Assembly: GCF_001425605.1 (NCBI RefSeq)
Contig: NZ_LMRG01000001.1
Span: 249,152-313,151 of the forward strand
Direction: 5' to 3'
DNA: 64,000 nt
DNA from: Rhizobium sp. Leaf453
Lineage (GTDB): Bacteria > Pseudomonadota > Alphaproteobacteria > Rhizobiales > Rhizobiaceae
A program made the position numbers and the translations under genes. Below are positions 16,339 to 26,161 of this stretch, in pieces. The notes below the pieces were generated by a model that saw only the letters and a program-made list of their open reading frames with translations, was not told the origin of the DNA and did not search any database. Every line of letters starts with the position of its first letter. Position 1 is the first letter of the stretch.

Positions 16339-18728
16339 CGCTTGGTAAACGCGCTTTTCTGCTGATCTTCCCCGTCGTGCTGGCAGGCTATCTGCTTGCC
16401 GCATTCTCGGTCTATTTTGCGCAGGGGCATTCCGTGCTGGCGCTTGAGCGGGCGCGCCTGTCGCAGCAACTCGATCATTTCGCTGCCCTGTTCCGCAACG
16501 AAGTCGCCCAGAGCCGCGGCTTCCTCTATTCGATCCTCGAAGGCAATGCGGTGCGTCTGTTCGTGTCGGAAGCCGACGAAGCCTATCGCAACAATGCGCT
16601 GGGGCTACGGCTGCAACAGAGCATCCGTTCGCTTTCGGACGATCCGAAGAAATTCATCTCCTTCGCCATCCTCAATCCGGACATGTCGACCGGCTATTAC
16701 TTCGAAAACAGCGACGACCCCTTTGCCGAAATCGGCGAGGCGCAGTTTTCGCTGGCGCGCCGGCTGACCGGTGGCAGCCAGCTCCGCGACTGGGCCTATC
16801 TTCACGACACGCAGACGCGGCCGCTGATCGTCTATTCCGAATTCATCGACCCCGTCACCTTCAGCCGCCCCCTGCCGAGCGCCAAGAAGAGCGCGCTCCT
16901 CGTCCAGGTCGCGATCGAACCGACCCAGTTTCTCGACATGCAACGCTCGCTGCAAAGCGAATATGGCACATTGGTAGAGTTCGACACCGCGCCGCTTCTG
17001 GTTGCGCGCGAAGACCTTTCCGCATCCGTGCGCCTTGCCCCGTCGCTGTTTGCCACCCTGACGGCGCCAGAAAACCGCCAGTCCGGCAATATGGGAAAGC
17101 TGAAGCTGCTTCTGGGCTTCGGTGCACTGGTGATGAGCCTTGTCTCCGTCGGGCTGCTGATCCTGCTGATCCGCCGTTTCATCACCAATCCCATCTCCGC
17201 GCTCGATCTGCAGGTGACGGCGGTGATGAACGGGACGAACGACGGCATACGGGAAACCGGAGCGGCCGGCGAAATCGGCCGATTGACAGGCAATATCAAG
17301 CAGTTGCACGATCAATCGCAACGCGCGCTGAAGCTGGTTCAGCACGCCTCTTGGACCGACACGCTGACGGGTATCAGCAATCGCGGCCATTTCAACGCGC
17401 TCGCAGCCGAGATCGTCCACGATGTGATGACCGAAGGCCGGCATTGCAGTCTGCTCTTCATTGACATCGACAACTTCAAATTCGTCAACGACAAGTATGG
17501 GCACGAAGTTGGCGATGAACTTCTGAAGACGCTTGCCACGAGAATAGAAGCGTCCGTCGCCACGATCGTCGTCCGCCGTGCCCTGCCGCCCATCGTTTTC
17601 GCCCGGCTCTCCGGCGATGAATTCGCGATCCTCCTGCAATCGACGCCGCGTGACGGGACGGTCAGGGAGACGTGCAACGCCATCCTCGGTCTTTTCTCGA
17701 ATGGCTTCGAAGTGCGCGGCAAGCATTATCCGGTCACGGCCAGCATCGGCGTCGCCATCTGCCCGACGGATGCGAACAATCTGGCCGAGCTGGTCTCCAA
17801 TGCCGATGCAGCGATGTACCAGGCCAAGACCAACGGCAAGAACCGGTCCTCCCGCTTCTCCCGCGCATTGCAGGACAAGCGCGACCGCGTCCGCCACATT
17901 CAGGAAGAGTTGCGCCTGGTCGATCCTGACGAGCAGTTCCACCTCGTCTACATGCCAATCGTCGATGCCGGTGGCAAGGTAACGGGCTGCGAGGCGCTGC
18001 TGCGCTGGGTTTCGCCGGTGCTCGGCAATGTGACGCCGGACGAGTTCGTGCCGATTGCTGAAAGCAATGGCTTGTTTACGAAGATCGACTGGTGGGTGAT
18101 CAACCGCGCCATGTCCGAACACAATCGCCTCAAGACGCTGTTCGGACCGGATACGGTGCTCGCCATCAACATCTCCTCGGCCGAACTGCACTCCAAGTCG
18201 ATCAGCGATTATTTTGTCAGTTGCGCGGAGAAACACCGCATTGACCCGCGCACGATCGAGATCGAGTTGACGGAAACCTATGCGGTCAAGCTCGGCGACC
18301 AGCTGCATCGCAACATTGAGAGCCTGCGTGAAAAGGGTTTCCGCATCTCGATCGACGATTTCGGTGCCGGCTACACCTCCGTCCAGCAGATCATCGAATA
18401 CACCGCCGACACGATCAAGCTCGACCGGGCGCTGGTGGAGAACCTGACCAATGAGGAATCGCTGCCGGCGCTGAAGGCCATGATCGCGCTTTGCCACGCG
18501 CAGGACATGGCGGTGATCGGCGAAGGTGTCGATACCAATGAAAAGCTCGCCATGCTGACGGCGGCGGGCTGCGATCATTTCCAGGGCTACCTGATCAGCA
18601 AGCCGCAGACCCTGTCGGATCTCGCCATCTGGGCCTTGAAACGTACCGCCGAAATCAGCGGCCGTGACGGCGACCGCGTTCTGGTTCAGGAACGCCAGCG
18701 TCGCATTGGAACCTCCAGCCTGCTCTGA
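16335..18728 (+). CDS. Membrane GGDEF-EAL c-di-GMP enzyme, MbaA-like
   Basis: 797 residues starting at GTG 16335, overlapping the preceding stop by four bases (GTGA), so translation is coupled. One N-terminal helix (residues about 8-30), a periplasmic domain of about 220 residues, a second helix (about 257-283) and a HAMP-like linker lead into GGDEF (about 350-520) and EAL (about 535-780). The cyclase loop is FARLSGDEFAILL (SGDEF, likely functional) without a canonical RxxD site. The EAL residues are all present: CEALLRW, INISSAEL, IEIELTETY, SIDDFGAGY, KLDR, GEGVDT and FQGYL. It could make or degrade c-di-GMP depending on the upstream binding protein. Confidence 0.92.
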   Translation: MTLGKRAFLLIFPVVLAGYLLAAFSVYFAQGHSVLALERARLSQQLDHFAALFRNEVAQSRGFLYSILEGNAVRLFVSEADEAYRNNALGLRLQQSIRSLSDDPKKFISFAILNPDMSTGYYFENSDDPFAEIGEAQFSLARRLTGGSQLRDWAYLHDTQTRPLIVYSEFIDPVTFSRPLPSAKKSALLVQVAIEPTQFLDMQRSLQSEYGTLVEFDTAPLLVAREDLSASVRLAPSLFATLTAPENRQSGNMGKLKLLLGFGALVMSLVSVGLLILLIRRFITNPISALDLQVTAVMNGTNDGIRETGAAGEIGRLTGNIKQLHDQSQRALKLVQHASWTDTLTGISNRGHFNALAAEIVHDVMTEGRHCSLLFIDIDNFKFVNDKYGHEVGDELLKTLATRIEASVATIVVRRALPPIVFARLSGDEFAILLQSTPRDGTVRETCNAILGLFSNGFEVRGKHYPVTASIGVAICPTDANNLAELVSNADAAMYQAKTNGKNRSSRFSRALQDKRDRVRHIQEELRLVDPDEQFHLVYMPIVDAGGKVTGCEALLRWVSPVLGNVTPDEFVPIAESNGLFTKIDWWVINRAMSEHNRLKTLFGPDTVLAINISSAELHSKSISDYFVSCAEKHRIDPRTIEIELTETYAVKLGDQLHRNIESLREKGFRISIDDFGAGYTSVQQIIEYTADTIKLDRALVENLTNEESLPALKAMIALCHAQDMAVIGEGVDTNEKLAMLTAAGCDHFQGYLISKPQTLSDLAIWALKRTAEISGRDGDRVLVQERQRRIGTSSLL

Positions 18729-18825
18729 ACCACCGGGAATGCGGGGTAAACTCCGGATTTCTCCTTGACCTGACGCCCCCCTCGCCTTAACCGCCTTTTC
18801 AACACGGCGGGCGCGGGAGTTGGCG

Positions 18826-20100
18826 ATGAGAGTTCTTTTGATCGGGTCGGGCGGACGCGAACATGCGCTGGCATGGAAACTTGCCCAATCGCCGCTGCTG
18901 ACGGCGCTCTATGCCGCTCCCGGCAATCCCGGCATCGCCGAAGAAGCGACGATCGTCAGCCTGAACACTGAAGACAACGACGCCGTTCTCGCCTTCTGCA
19001 AGGCCGAAGCAATCGATTTCGTCGTCGTTGGCCCGGAGGCACCGTTGGTTGCCGGTCTTGCCGATACATTGCGCGCCGGCGGCATCGCCGTTTTCGGTCC
19101 CTCTGCGGCTGCAGCCCAGCTTGAAGGCTCGAAGGGCTTCACCAAGGATATCTGTGCAAAATACAATATCCCGACCGGCGCCTATCAGCGTTTCACATCA
19201 GCCGAGCCCGCCAAGGATTATATCCGCGCACAGGGAGCGCCAATCGTCATCAAAGCCGACGGTCTGGCAGCCGGCAAGGGCGTAACCGTCGCCATGACGC
19301 TCGACGAGGCGCTCGAGGCCGTCGACAACTGTTTTTCCGGCGCCTTTGGCGATGCCGGTGCCGAGGTCGTGGTCGAGGCCTTCCTTGATGGCGAGGAAGC
19401 AAGCTTCTTCTGTCTGTGCGACGGCAAGACTGCGCTGGCTCTCGCCTCCGCGCAGGATCACAAGCGCGTCGGCGATGGCGACACCGGCCCGAATACCGGC
19501 GGCATGGGCGCCTATTCGCCGGCACCGGTGATGACGTCCGATATGGTCGAACGCACCATGCGCGAGATTATCGAGCCGACAATCGCCGGCATGGCCGATA
19601 GCGGTCATCCCTTTACCGGCGTTCTGTTTGCCGGACTGATGATCACTGCCAAGGGACCGGAACTGATCGAATACAATGTCCGCTTCGGCGATCCGGAATG
19701 CCAGGTGCTGATGATGCGGCTGAAAAGCGATCTGCTGCCGCTCCTGCATGCCGCCGCAACCGGCACGCTTGCTTCGGTGAGTGCCGAGTGGCGCGACGAT
19801 GTGGCCTTGACGGTCGTGATGGCATCCAAGGGTTATCCCGGCTCGTACGAGAAGAACACGCCCATCGTCAGCCTGCCATCGGAAGGTGAGGCGACCAAGG
19901 TGTTCCACGCCGGCACCGCCCTGAAAGACGGAAAGCTGGTCGCGACCGGCGGCCGCGTGCTGAACGTGACCGCAATGGGCGGTACCGTCAGCACGGCCAA
20001 GGACACCGCTTATGCCACCTTGGACAAGGTGGTGTGGGACAACGGTTTCTGCCGCCGCGACATCGGCTGGCAGGCCGTGGCGCGCGAGAAGACCGCCTGA
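18826..20100 (+). CDS. purD: Phosphoribosylamine-glycine ligase
   Basis: 424 residues, full length. It catalyses the second step of de novo purine synthesis (ATP + glycine + phosphoribosylamine to GAR). Motifs are [40 protein letters not shown], the ATP-grasp core [31 protein letters not shown] and [18 protein letters not shown]. The ATG at 18826 gives the canonical N-terminus; an in-frame TTG six bases upstream is less likely. Stand-alone gene. Confidence 0.96.
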   Translation: MRVLLIGSGGREHALAWKLAQSPLLTALYAAPGNPGIAEEATIVSLNTEDNDAVLAFCKAEAIDFVVVGPEAPLVAGLADTLRAGGIAVFGPSAAAAQLEGSKGFTKDICAKYNIPTGAYQRFTSAEPAKDYIRAQGAPIVIKADGLAAGKGVTVAMTLDEALEAVDNCFSGAFGDAGAEVVVEAFLDGEEASFFCLCDGKTALALASAQDHKRVGDGDTGPNTGGMGAYSPAPVMTSDMVERTMREIIEPTIAGMADSGHPFTGVLFAGLMITAKGPELIEYNVRFGDPECQVLMMRLKSDLLPLLHAAATGTLASVSAEWRDDVALTVVMASKGYPGSYEKNTPIVSLPSEGEATKVFHAGTALKDGKLVATGGRVLNVTAMGGTVSTAKDTAYATLDKVVWDNGFCRRDIGWQAVAREKTA

Positions 20101-20213
20101 AGCACCGAATTTACCCGAAAAACGAAAAACTCATTCAATCTTTACCAATTCTCCTGACGGGAACGTAACGGAGAACGGATATTTTCGTCTGACGATTTCA
20201 GAGGAGAATGCCG

Positions 20214-20744
20214 ATGCGCGCCCTGTTGTTCACATTTGTCAGCCTGGCTTCCGCCGGTGTCGCCAGCGCTTCCTCCATCGAAAACGTCACCGCAGCCCCC
20301 ACCGACAAAGGCAGCGTCGCACATTTCTCCTGTCCCGATTGCACCGCGCCGGTCGTCGCCAAGAAGAACCTTTACGTCGTTCCGGAAATCGCTGAAGGTA
20401 CCGAGCGGACGGAACTGAAGGAAATCAACGGCGAGATGAAGGTGGTGCGCACCGAAGCCTGGCTTGGGGGCTCGCCCGTCGTGTTCATCAGCAAGGCGCC
20501 TGAAGATGTGATCAAGGCCGCCGAGGCCAAGACGACGCCTCAGACACAGCCGGTGCAGGCTGCTGCCACCGCCGAAAAACCGGTGAAATCCGAGGCTGCG
20601 GCGACCACCACGCCGGTCATCGATACCGCTGCGAAAACCGGCGCGCTCGATACCGCATCCATGGCCAGCATGGCTTCGCTCACGCCGCAAGACAGCCGTT
20701 CACAAGAAGTTGATCTCGAAAAATTCGAACTTCGGCTAAAATAA
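20214..20744 (+). CDS. Exported HPE1-like domain protein
   Basis: 176 residues. GAGGAG at 20201-20206 is well spaced for the ATG at 20214 and too close for the ATG at 20208, so 20214 is preferred. A signal peptide (MRALLFTFVSLASAGVASAS) is followed by a small domain with a CPDC pair (FSCPDCTAPVV) and the conserved TEAWLGGSPVVFISK. A low-complexity Ala/Thr/Pro tail follows. The domain resembles the plant virulence effector HPE1-like family found across rhizobia, where nothing specific is known of its role. A strong terminator follows. Confidence 0.65.
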   Translation: MRALLFTFVSLASAGVASASSIENVTAAPTDKGSVAHFSCPDCTAPVVAKKNLYVVPEIAEGTERTELKEINGEMKVVRTEAWLGGSPVVFISKAPEDVIKAAEAKTTPQTQPVQAAATAEKPVKSEAAATTTPVIDTAAKTGALDTASMASMASLTPQDSRSQEVDLEKFELRLK

Positions 20745-20817
20745 TATCGACCTCAACAGTCCCTGCCCTAACCAGTCGTGGTTTACGGCTGAATCGGGCA
20801 TTCGCCTCCAGGCGAGA

Positions 20818-20857
20818 AATTGCGCCCTCGAGAGAAGCGGGGGCGCAATTTTTTTTG
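20818..20857 (+). terminator. Strong intrinsic terminator
   Basis: AATTGCGCCC (20818-20827) pairs with GGGCGCAATT (20841-20850) and is followed by further T residues to 20856. It ends the HPE1-like transcript and may also serve the opposite strand. Confidence 0.8.
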
Positions 20858-20890
20858 CCTGCACCTGACCGTTTCCGATCAAGACGAATA

Positions 20891-21385
20891 TCAGCCCGCC
20901 CCGTCGATCCTCAACGACAGTTCCTCGATCTGCCTGTCCGAAAAGACCTCGATGCCATTGGCCCGAAGAAGGGCTGCGGTAACGCCCTCGCCCGAATGGC
21001 GGCTTCCTGAAAAACTGCCATCATAGATGAAACCGGAACCGCAGGATGGGCTGCCATCGATCAAGAGGGCATAGACGCAACCGGTTTCAATCGCCAATGC
21101 CAGCGCGTTCTCGGCCGCCTGCCGAAACTCCGCCGTCACATCCCGTCCGCCGCTCTCCAGAACGCGCGCATCGCCGGACAGAACCTTAGCCCCATCCTGA
21201 CCCGCCTCGATTTCGGCCGGCAGTCGCGGCACCGGCATGCCCGCCGACATTTCCGGACAGATCGTCACCAACCGCCCCTCCGCACGCCATCGATCGAGCG
21301 CCGGGTGAACAAGCTGCTTGGCCTGCCCGTCATAACGGACGGCATGACCCATGAGGCAGGCGCTGACGAGGATTTTGGCGGTCAT
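20891..21385 (-). CDS. DUF523 family protein
   Basis: 164 residues. DUF523 hallmarks are KILVSACLMGHAVRYDGQAK at the start, TICPEMSAGMPVPRLPAEIE, and DGSPSCGSGFIYDGSFSGSR with its conserved cysteine. Biochemical function is unknown; the conserved cysteines hint at metal or thiol chemistry. Its start overlaps the antitoxin stop by four bases (ATGA), so it is the third gene of the toxin-antitoxin operon. Confidence 0.88.
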   Translation of the reverse strand: MTAKILVSACLMGHAVRYDGQAKQLVHPALDRWRAEGRLVTICPEMSAGMPVPRLPAEIEAGQDGAKVLSGDARVLESGGRDVTAEFRQAAENALALAIETGCVYALLIDGSPSCGSGFIYDGSFSGSRHSGEGVTAALLRANGIEVFSDRQIEELSLRIDGAG

Positions 21386-21708
21386 GCCGCCTCTTCGATC
21401 ACTTCCACGGAAACGCGGATGCCCGCCGCACGCTGCAAATGCATAATCACATTGAACAGGTTATCTGCGCGAGGATTTCCCTTGGCGCTGAACATGCGCA
21501 TCAGGCTCTTGGGGGGAATGCCGACGCTTTCGGCCAATGCTTCAAAGCCGATTGTCGCATTGATATAATCGCGCAGCACGGCCTTTCCGTCATCCAGATT
21601 ACCGGACAAAAGCAAATCGAGCGCTTCGGAAAGCAAGGCGGAGCGGAAAGCATCATCGCGATCAGCACGCGCCTTGATCGTTTCGCGAAAATCCCGTGTC
21701 AGCGTCAT
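21382..21708 (-). CDS. HigA-type antitoxin (addiction module antidote)
   Basis: 108 residues from ATG 21706-21708 (MTLTRDFRETIKARADRDDA). A C-terminal helix-turn-helix (GFEALAESVGIPPKSLMRMF, residues about 53-72) with NPRADNLFNVIMHLQRAAG matches the putative addiction-module antidote family. It follows the toxin gene with two bases between stop and start. This toxin-first order is typical of HigBA. It should bind both the toxin and the operon promoter. Confidence 0.85.
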   Translation of the reverse strand: MTLTRDFRETIKARADRDDAFRSALLSEALDLLLSGNLDDGKAVLRDYINATIGFEALAESVGIPPKSLMRMFSAKGNPRADNLFNVIMHLQRAAGIRVSVEVIEEAA

Positions 21709-21710
21709 GA

Positions 21711-22037
21711 TCACTTCTCCGCTTTCCGTCGTTTGTAAATCAGCCATCGCGCATGGGCATCGTCCATGTCGCGCTGCTGGCGCTTCTTCGTGCCACCGCC
21801 CAGCAGGATAACCAGCACATTGCCCACTATCCCGAAATAGATCCTGTAACCGGGGCCATAATCGATCTTCAATTCCTGCAGCCCGCCGCCAACGCCTTTG
21901 ACATTGGACGTATTGCCGCGCTGCAGACGATTCAGCGCGACAACGACACGGGCAGCAGCCTGAGCATCGAGATCGTTGAACCACTCCGCGAAGGGACTGG
22001 AGCCATCTACATCAAGATACTCTTTCAGCTCCGGCAT
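21711..22037 (-). CDS. RelE/HigB-type toxin (addiction module killer protein)
   Basis: 108 residues. The family pattern is clear: PFAEWFNDLDAQAAARVVVA, LNRLQRGN, LQELKIDYGPGYRIYFGI and LLGGGTKKRQQRDMDDA. Such proteins are ribosome-dependent mRNA interferases or close relatives neutralised by the downstream antitoxin. The frame is intact with no missing segment. The promoter side has two ATGGTA direct repeats (22041-22058) that could be the autoregulatory operator. Confidence 0.87.
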   Translation of the reverse strand: MPELKEYLDVDGSSPFAEWFNDLDAQAAARVVVALNRLQRGNTSNVKGVGGGLQELKIDYGPGYRIYFGIVGNVLVILLGGGTKKRQQRDMDDAHARWLIYKRRKAEK

Positions 22038-22040
22038 CTC

Positions 22041-22058
22041 ATGGTAACCTATATGGTA
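22041..22058 (-). promoter_or_regulatory. Candidate operator of the toxin-antitoxin operon
   Basis: ATGGTA occurs at 22041-22046 and again at 22053-22058, a direct repeat spaced about one helical turn, immediately upstream of the toxin start at 22037. Antitoxins of this family normally repress their own operon, so this is a plausible binding site. Inference only. Confidence 0.3.
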
Positions 22059-22089
22059 CTTTTAGCAAGCTTACTCGGAATGATGCTAA

Positions 22090-22186
22090 AGCGCGTCGCG
22101 GTCTTTCAGACGCGCTCCCACACTTTCGCGTCTTTCTGCAGCATGTCGTTTTCGCAAAACCGCAGCACACTTTTGCGCGACATGCT
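22090..22186. repeat. Two-palindrome intergenic element (RIME-like)
   Basis: Two hairpins lie in tandem. AGCGCGTC at 22090-22097 pairs with GACGCGCT at 22109-22116, and AGCATGTCG at 22140-22148 pairs with CGACATGCT at 22178-22186. A roughly 100-bp element of two large palindromes resembles the rhizobial intergenic mosaic elements (RIME). It ends exactly at the glyS stop codon and may act as its 3' structure. Confidence 0.55.
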
Positions 22187-24300
22187 CACCCCGCAATCTT
22201 CGAGAAATCCGCCACCGTTCCCGTTGCCGCGCGGATCTGGCCGAGCAGCGCGAGACGGTTGGCGCGGATGGCCGGGTCCTCGTCATTGACGAGCACATCG
22301 GCGAAGAACTGGTCGACCGGCCCGCGCAGTGTCGAGAGCGCTTCCATGGCGGAGCGGAAATCCTCACCCGCAATGGCCTTGCTGGCGTCTGACGAAGCCT
22401 GCGCCACCGCAGCGTAAAGCGCCTTTTCGGCGTCGAGCTTGAGGAGCGCCGGATCGACAGTCGCGGCGACCTGCGTGCCCTTCTTTTCCTCGGCTGCCAA
22501 GAGCTGCGTTGCGCGTTTGGTGCCTGCCAGCAGGTTCAGGCCCTCTTCCGAGGTGATGAAGGCAGTGAGCGCCTCCACGCGGCGGGCGACCATCAGCAAG
22601 TCGTCGGCTTCTGGCGTCAGCACGGCGTCGATCAGGTCATGACGGGCGCCGAGGTCACGCAGATAGACCTTGAGGCGGTCATGGAAAAAGGAGAGAAGGT
22701 CAAGATCGGAAGCCACCGTCGAGAGCGACAACCGAACCTTCCGCTCAAGCATCATGCGGATCACGCCGAGCGCCGCACGCCGCAGCGCATACGGATCCTT
22801 CGACCCCGTCGGCTTCTCGTCGATCGCCCAGAAGCCAACCAGCGTATCCAGCTTGTCCGCTAGTGCCACAGTCAAACCAACGGCATCGGCCGGCAGGCGG
22901 TCGGAGGGGCCGTTCGGCTTCCAGTGATCCTCGATCGCGGCCGCGACCGATGCATCTTCGCCCTGAAGCAGGGCATACTTGCGGCCCATGACGCCCTGCA
23001 GTTCCGGAAATTCGCCGACGGCTTCCGTGCGCAGGTCGGCCTTGGCAAGTACCACAGCCCGGTCCACCAGTGCCGCGTCCGCGCCCGTCACCTTGGCGAG
23101 TTCGGCGGCCAGCGTGCGAATGCGGGCGACGCGCTCTCCCTGCGTGCCGAGCTTGGCATGGAATGTCACGTTCAACGCGTCGAGCTTTGCCATGCGCTGG
23201 TCGAGCGGCTTTTTCAGGTCGAGGTCGAATTTCGCGGCGGAGGCTTGAAGCGTTTCGAGGTCCGGCAGGTTGCCCTGGTCGCGGGTCCAGAAATGCTTGG
23301 CGTCGGACAGGCGGGCGCGCACGACCTTGCCGTTGCCGTGGACGATTTCCTTGCCGCCGTCGATCGCCTCGATATTGGAAACGAGGATAAACTTGTTCGA
23401 CAGGCCTTCCTCGCCTTGGCTGCGGGTGACGAAGCATTTCTGATTGGTCTTGATGGTCAGACGGATGATTTCGGCCGGGATCGCCAGATAATCCTCCTCG
23501 AAGGCGCCCATCAGCACCTGCGGCCATTCGACGAGGCCCGAAACCTCTTCCAGCAGGCCTTCGTCCTCGACCAGTTCCAGCCCGTTGGCAAAGGCGATGT
23601 CGCGGGCGTCATGCAGGATGATATCCTTGCGGCGCTCGCCGTCGAGCACGACCTTGGCCTTTTCCAGCTTCTCGATGTAATCGCCGAAGCGGCGAACGGT
23701 GATGGCTTCCGGCGCATGGAACCGGTGGCCATAGGTAATATTGGAAGCGACGATGCCATCGACCTCGAACGCAATGACCTGCGTTTCCTCGTTTTCCGGA
23801 CCGAAGGTACAGACGATCGACTGCAGCGGCCGCACCCAGCGCAGCGAGCCGGGCCGGGCGGAAGCGGCACCCGAGCGCATCGGCTTCGGCCAAGGGAAAT
23901 TGCGGATGATACCGGGCATCACGTCGGCGACGATCTCTTCGGTCGGACGGCCCGGCTTGACGGTATGGGCGACGTAGAAATCACCCTTCTTCGGATCGGA
24001 GTGAACATGCGCCTGCGAGATCGACGCAAGGCCCGCCTTGCGCAGAAAGCCCTGGATCGCCTGTTCGGGCGCGGACGTCGCCGGCCCCTTGATATCCTCG
24101 CGCACATCGGCGGAACGGGCGTTAAGCCCCCGGATATCCAGCGTCAGGCGGCGCGGCGTCCAGTATTCCCGTGCGCCCTCATAGGTCAAACCGGCCTCGA
24201 CCAGCGCATCGGTCAGAAGCTTCTTCAGGTCGCCGGCAGCCTTGCGCTGCAAACGGGCCGGGATTTCCTCGGAGCGGAGTTCAAGCAGAAGATCGGGCAT
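22186..24300 (-). CDS. glyS: Glycyl-tRNA synthetase beta subunit
   Basis: 704 residues from ATG 24298-24300 ([20 protein letters not shown]), the conserved family start; the longer frame adds 23 residues. It is the tRNA-binding beta chain of the alpha2-beta2 enzyme. Visible motifs include [35 protein letters not shown] and KNQ-type [12 protein letters not shown], ending with an anticodon-binding-like region with [20 protein letters not shown]. The alpha subunit gene glyQ is at 32 kb on the same strand, separated by five genes plus a small plus-strand ORF. An EAL gene ends upstream. Confidence 0.96.
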   Translation of the reverse strand: MPDLLLELRSEEIPARLQRKAAGDLKKLLTDALVEAGLTYEGAREYWTPRRLTLDIRGLNARSADVREDIKGPATSAPEQAIQGFLRKAGLASISQAHVHSDPKKGDFYVAHTVKPGRPTEEIVADVMPGIIRNFPWPKPMRSGAASARPGSLRWVRPLQSIVCTFGPENEETQVIAFEVDGIVASNITYGHRFHAPEAITVRRFGDYIEKLEKAKVVLDGERRKDIILHDARDIAFANGLELVEDEGLLEEVSGLVEWPQVLMGAFEEDYLAIPAEIIRLTIKTNQKCFVTRSQGEEGLSNKFILVSNIEAIDGGKEIVHGNGKVVRARLSDAKHFWTRDQGNLPDLETLQASAAKFDLDLKKPLDQRMAKLDALNVTFHAKLGTQGERVARIRTLAAELAKVTGADAALVDRAVVLAKADLRTEAVGEFPELQGVMGRKYALLQGEDASVAAAIEDHWKPNGPSDRLPADAVGLTVALADKLDTLVGFWAIDEKPTGSKDPYALRRAALGVIRMMLERKVRLSLSTVASDLDLLSFFHDRLKVYLRDLGARHDLIDAVLTPEADDLLMVARRVEALTAFITSEEGLNLLAGTKRATQLLAAEEKKGTQVAATVDPALLKLDAEKALYAAVAQASSDASKAIAGEDFRSAMEALSTLRGPVDQFFADVLVNDEDPAIRANRLALLGQIRAATGTVADFSKIAG

Positions 24301-24365
24301 GGACGGAATGCTTTTCTGTGGGATCGATGGACTGCGGGGGGACTTAGCAAGCCCGGCAGTAAAAG

Positions 24366-25982
24366 TCATCCATTCAATGGCGAAAAGTCAGACGATGCCC
24401 CGGACTCCGCACTACCGAGTTCATTGTCCTGGGTAGCGGCATTGCGCTTTTCATAGAACGCCATGAATTCCTCGAACGGAAGCGCTTTCGCGTAGAGCCA
24501 ACCCTGCCCGTACTGCACGCCGGACTGACGCAACATCCTTTCCTGTTCTGCCGTTTCAATCCCTTCGGCAACCATCTTGAGTTTCAGGCTATGGGCCATC
24601 TCGATAATGTGGGGTGTCACCACGCTCGTCACGGCATCCTGGCCGATGGCGTCGACGAATGACTTGTCGATCTTCAGCACCGTGACGGGCAAGCTTTCCA
24701 GCTGTGACAGACTGGAATATCCGGTCCCGAAATCATCGATCGCGATCACATGGCCGGCATTACCCGCTTTCTCCAGCGTGGCGCGAGCAACGTCGCCGTG
24801 TACGAATCCACGCTCCGTCACCTCCAGCCAGATTTGCTCAGGCTGCACATTCACCCCCTCAATGGCATCGTTGATGTGCGTCAGGAACTCACCGGTTTCC
24901 ACGTCCTGCGGCGAAATGTTGATCGCAACGTGCATGTCGCGATGTTCAGTCAGCGCTTGCGTCATGTTCGAAATGACCTTCCGGATCATGATCGCCGTAA
25001 CTTGACCGATCATGCCGTTCTGTTCGGCGAACGGTATGAAGAGATCAGGGCTTATCCACGTACCATCCGGTTTTTGCCAGCGTATCAGGGCTTCGGCGCC
25101 GATACAGCGGCCCGTCGAGAGTTCGATGATCGGCTGATAATAGGCGAGAAACTCCTGCCGACGAATTCCCGTCGCAAGCTCGCCCGCAAGCGAAAGGCGC
25201 TGTCGTGACAGCCAGACGATCAGCGCGATCAAGGCCAGCGATATTCCCACACCAATCGGGATCAGTGTCCAGAGTTCACTGCCGGTGCGCCAATCGACGA
25301 CGCTCCGGCTGGAAATTGCAAACGCGACGAAATCCTTACCTCGGCGCGACGCGAATACGTTGCCGTCGTTGATGCCAGTGATTTCTTCCCGAACCAGTCG
25401 CGCGACAAGGCCTGGATCGGCTTCACCGGACACGACAATCAGCCGGCCACTCAAAGTGGCGATGCCCAGCAGCATCGGTGTGTCGCGAAGGACATCGACC
25501 AAGCGCTCACGCTTCAACAGCGCGTGATAATCTCCTTTGCTGATCACGATCATATCACTCGAGGGAACCGACAAGCCCCCGCCGTGCAGACGCAAAGCAT
25601 AACCGCCCGACAAGAGGGTGGCCTCTCCGGTCAATACGGCCTCGCCGCGTGCAAGCCCCCAGCTATTGCAGATCAGGCGCCCGTTATGGGTTATGGCGAT
25701 TTCTTCCACCGATAGCGTATCGGTGGTGACCTGCTGCAGGCGAACGACATCGTCGGCAGAGCAGGCCTGACGGTGTTCGGAAGCAAGAAGATTGAGTGCC
25801 GTGCGAGCGCGCGAAACGTTCAGGTCGCCACGCTGTAGCGTCCATTCGGCATAGTCGGCGAGGTGTTGCCGCTCAAGATTGAATGCGCGTTCCCGCGAAA
25901 TGTAAAATGCAGCCAACAAAGGCAGCGCTCCGGCGCAAATCGCCAGTCCAAACGCAATTGCCAGAATGTTTTTTCGCCGCAA
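24366..25982 (-). CDS. EAL-domain c-di-GMP phosphodiesterase with CSS-like sensor
   Basis: 538 residues. A helix at about 7-27, a periplasmic region of about 210 residues with paired cysteines (ACSADD and LICNSWG, suggesting a redox-sensitive disulfide as in CSS-motif phosphodiesterases), a second helix at about 238-260, then EAL. All catalytic elements are present: [44 protein letters not shown] and QGW. There is no GGDEF. It should hydrolyse c-di-GMP. It lies upstream of glyS on the same strand with a 65-nt gap. Confidence 0.92.
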   Translation of the reverse strand: MRRKNILAIAFGLAICAGALPLLAAFYISRERAFNLERQHLADYAEWTLQRGDLNVSRARTALNLLASEHRQACSADDVVRLQQVTTDTLSVEEIAITHNGRLICNSWGLARGEAVLTGEATLLSGGYALRLHGGGLSVPSSDMIVISKGDYHALLKRERLVDVLRDTPMLLGIATLSGRLIVVSGEADPGLVARLVREEITGINDGNVFASRRGKDFVAFAISSRSVVDWRTGSELWTLIPIGVGISLALIALIVWLSRQRLSLAGELATGIRRQEFLAYYQPIIELSTGRCIGAEALIRWQKPDGTWISPDLFIPFAEQNGMIGQVTAIMIRKVISNMTQALTEHRDMHVAINISPQDVETGEFLTHINDAIEGVNVQPEQIWLEVTERGFVHGDVARATLEKAGNAGHVIAIDDFGTGYSSLSQLESLPVTVLKIDKSFVDAIGQDAVTSVVTPHIIEMAHSLKLKMVAEGIETAEQERMLRQSGVQYGQGWLYAKALPFEEFMAFYEKRNAATQDNELGSAESGASSDFSPLNG

Positions 25983-26161
25983 GCAGGCTTCCTCGAAAAG
26001 GGGTGGTGCAATTGGCGAAATTTACACGCTTTCGAGTTGTCAGGAAATTACAAATACCCTCAAAACGAGATGAATCGTCAAAAAAATCACAATACCAAGG
26101 AGCAGCAAGAATCGTTGTCTACCGAAAGCGCGCGCCCTGAGTTTCCAGGCTGGATATGATC

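Noticed and set aside
16605-18578. 657-codon minus-strand ORF
   Set aside because: Long only because high GC suppresses stop codons opposite the GGDEF-EAL gene; no domain logic.
22924-24456. 510-codon plus-strand ORF opposite glyS
   Set aside because: Shadow of the well-supported glyS frame.
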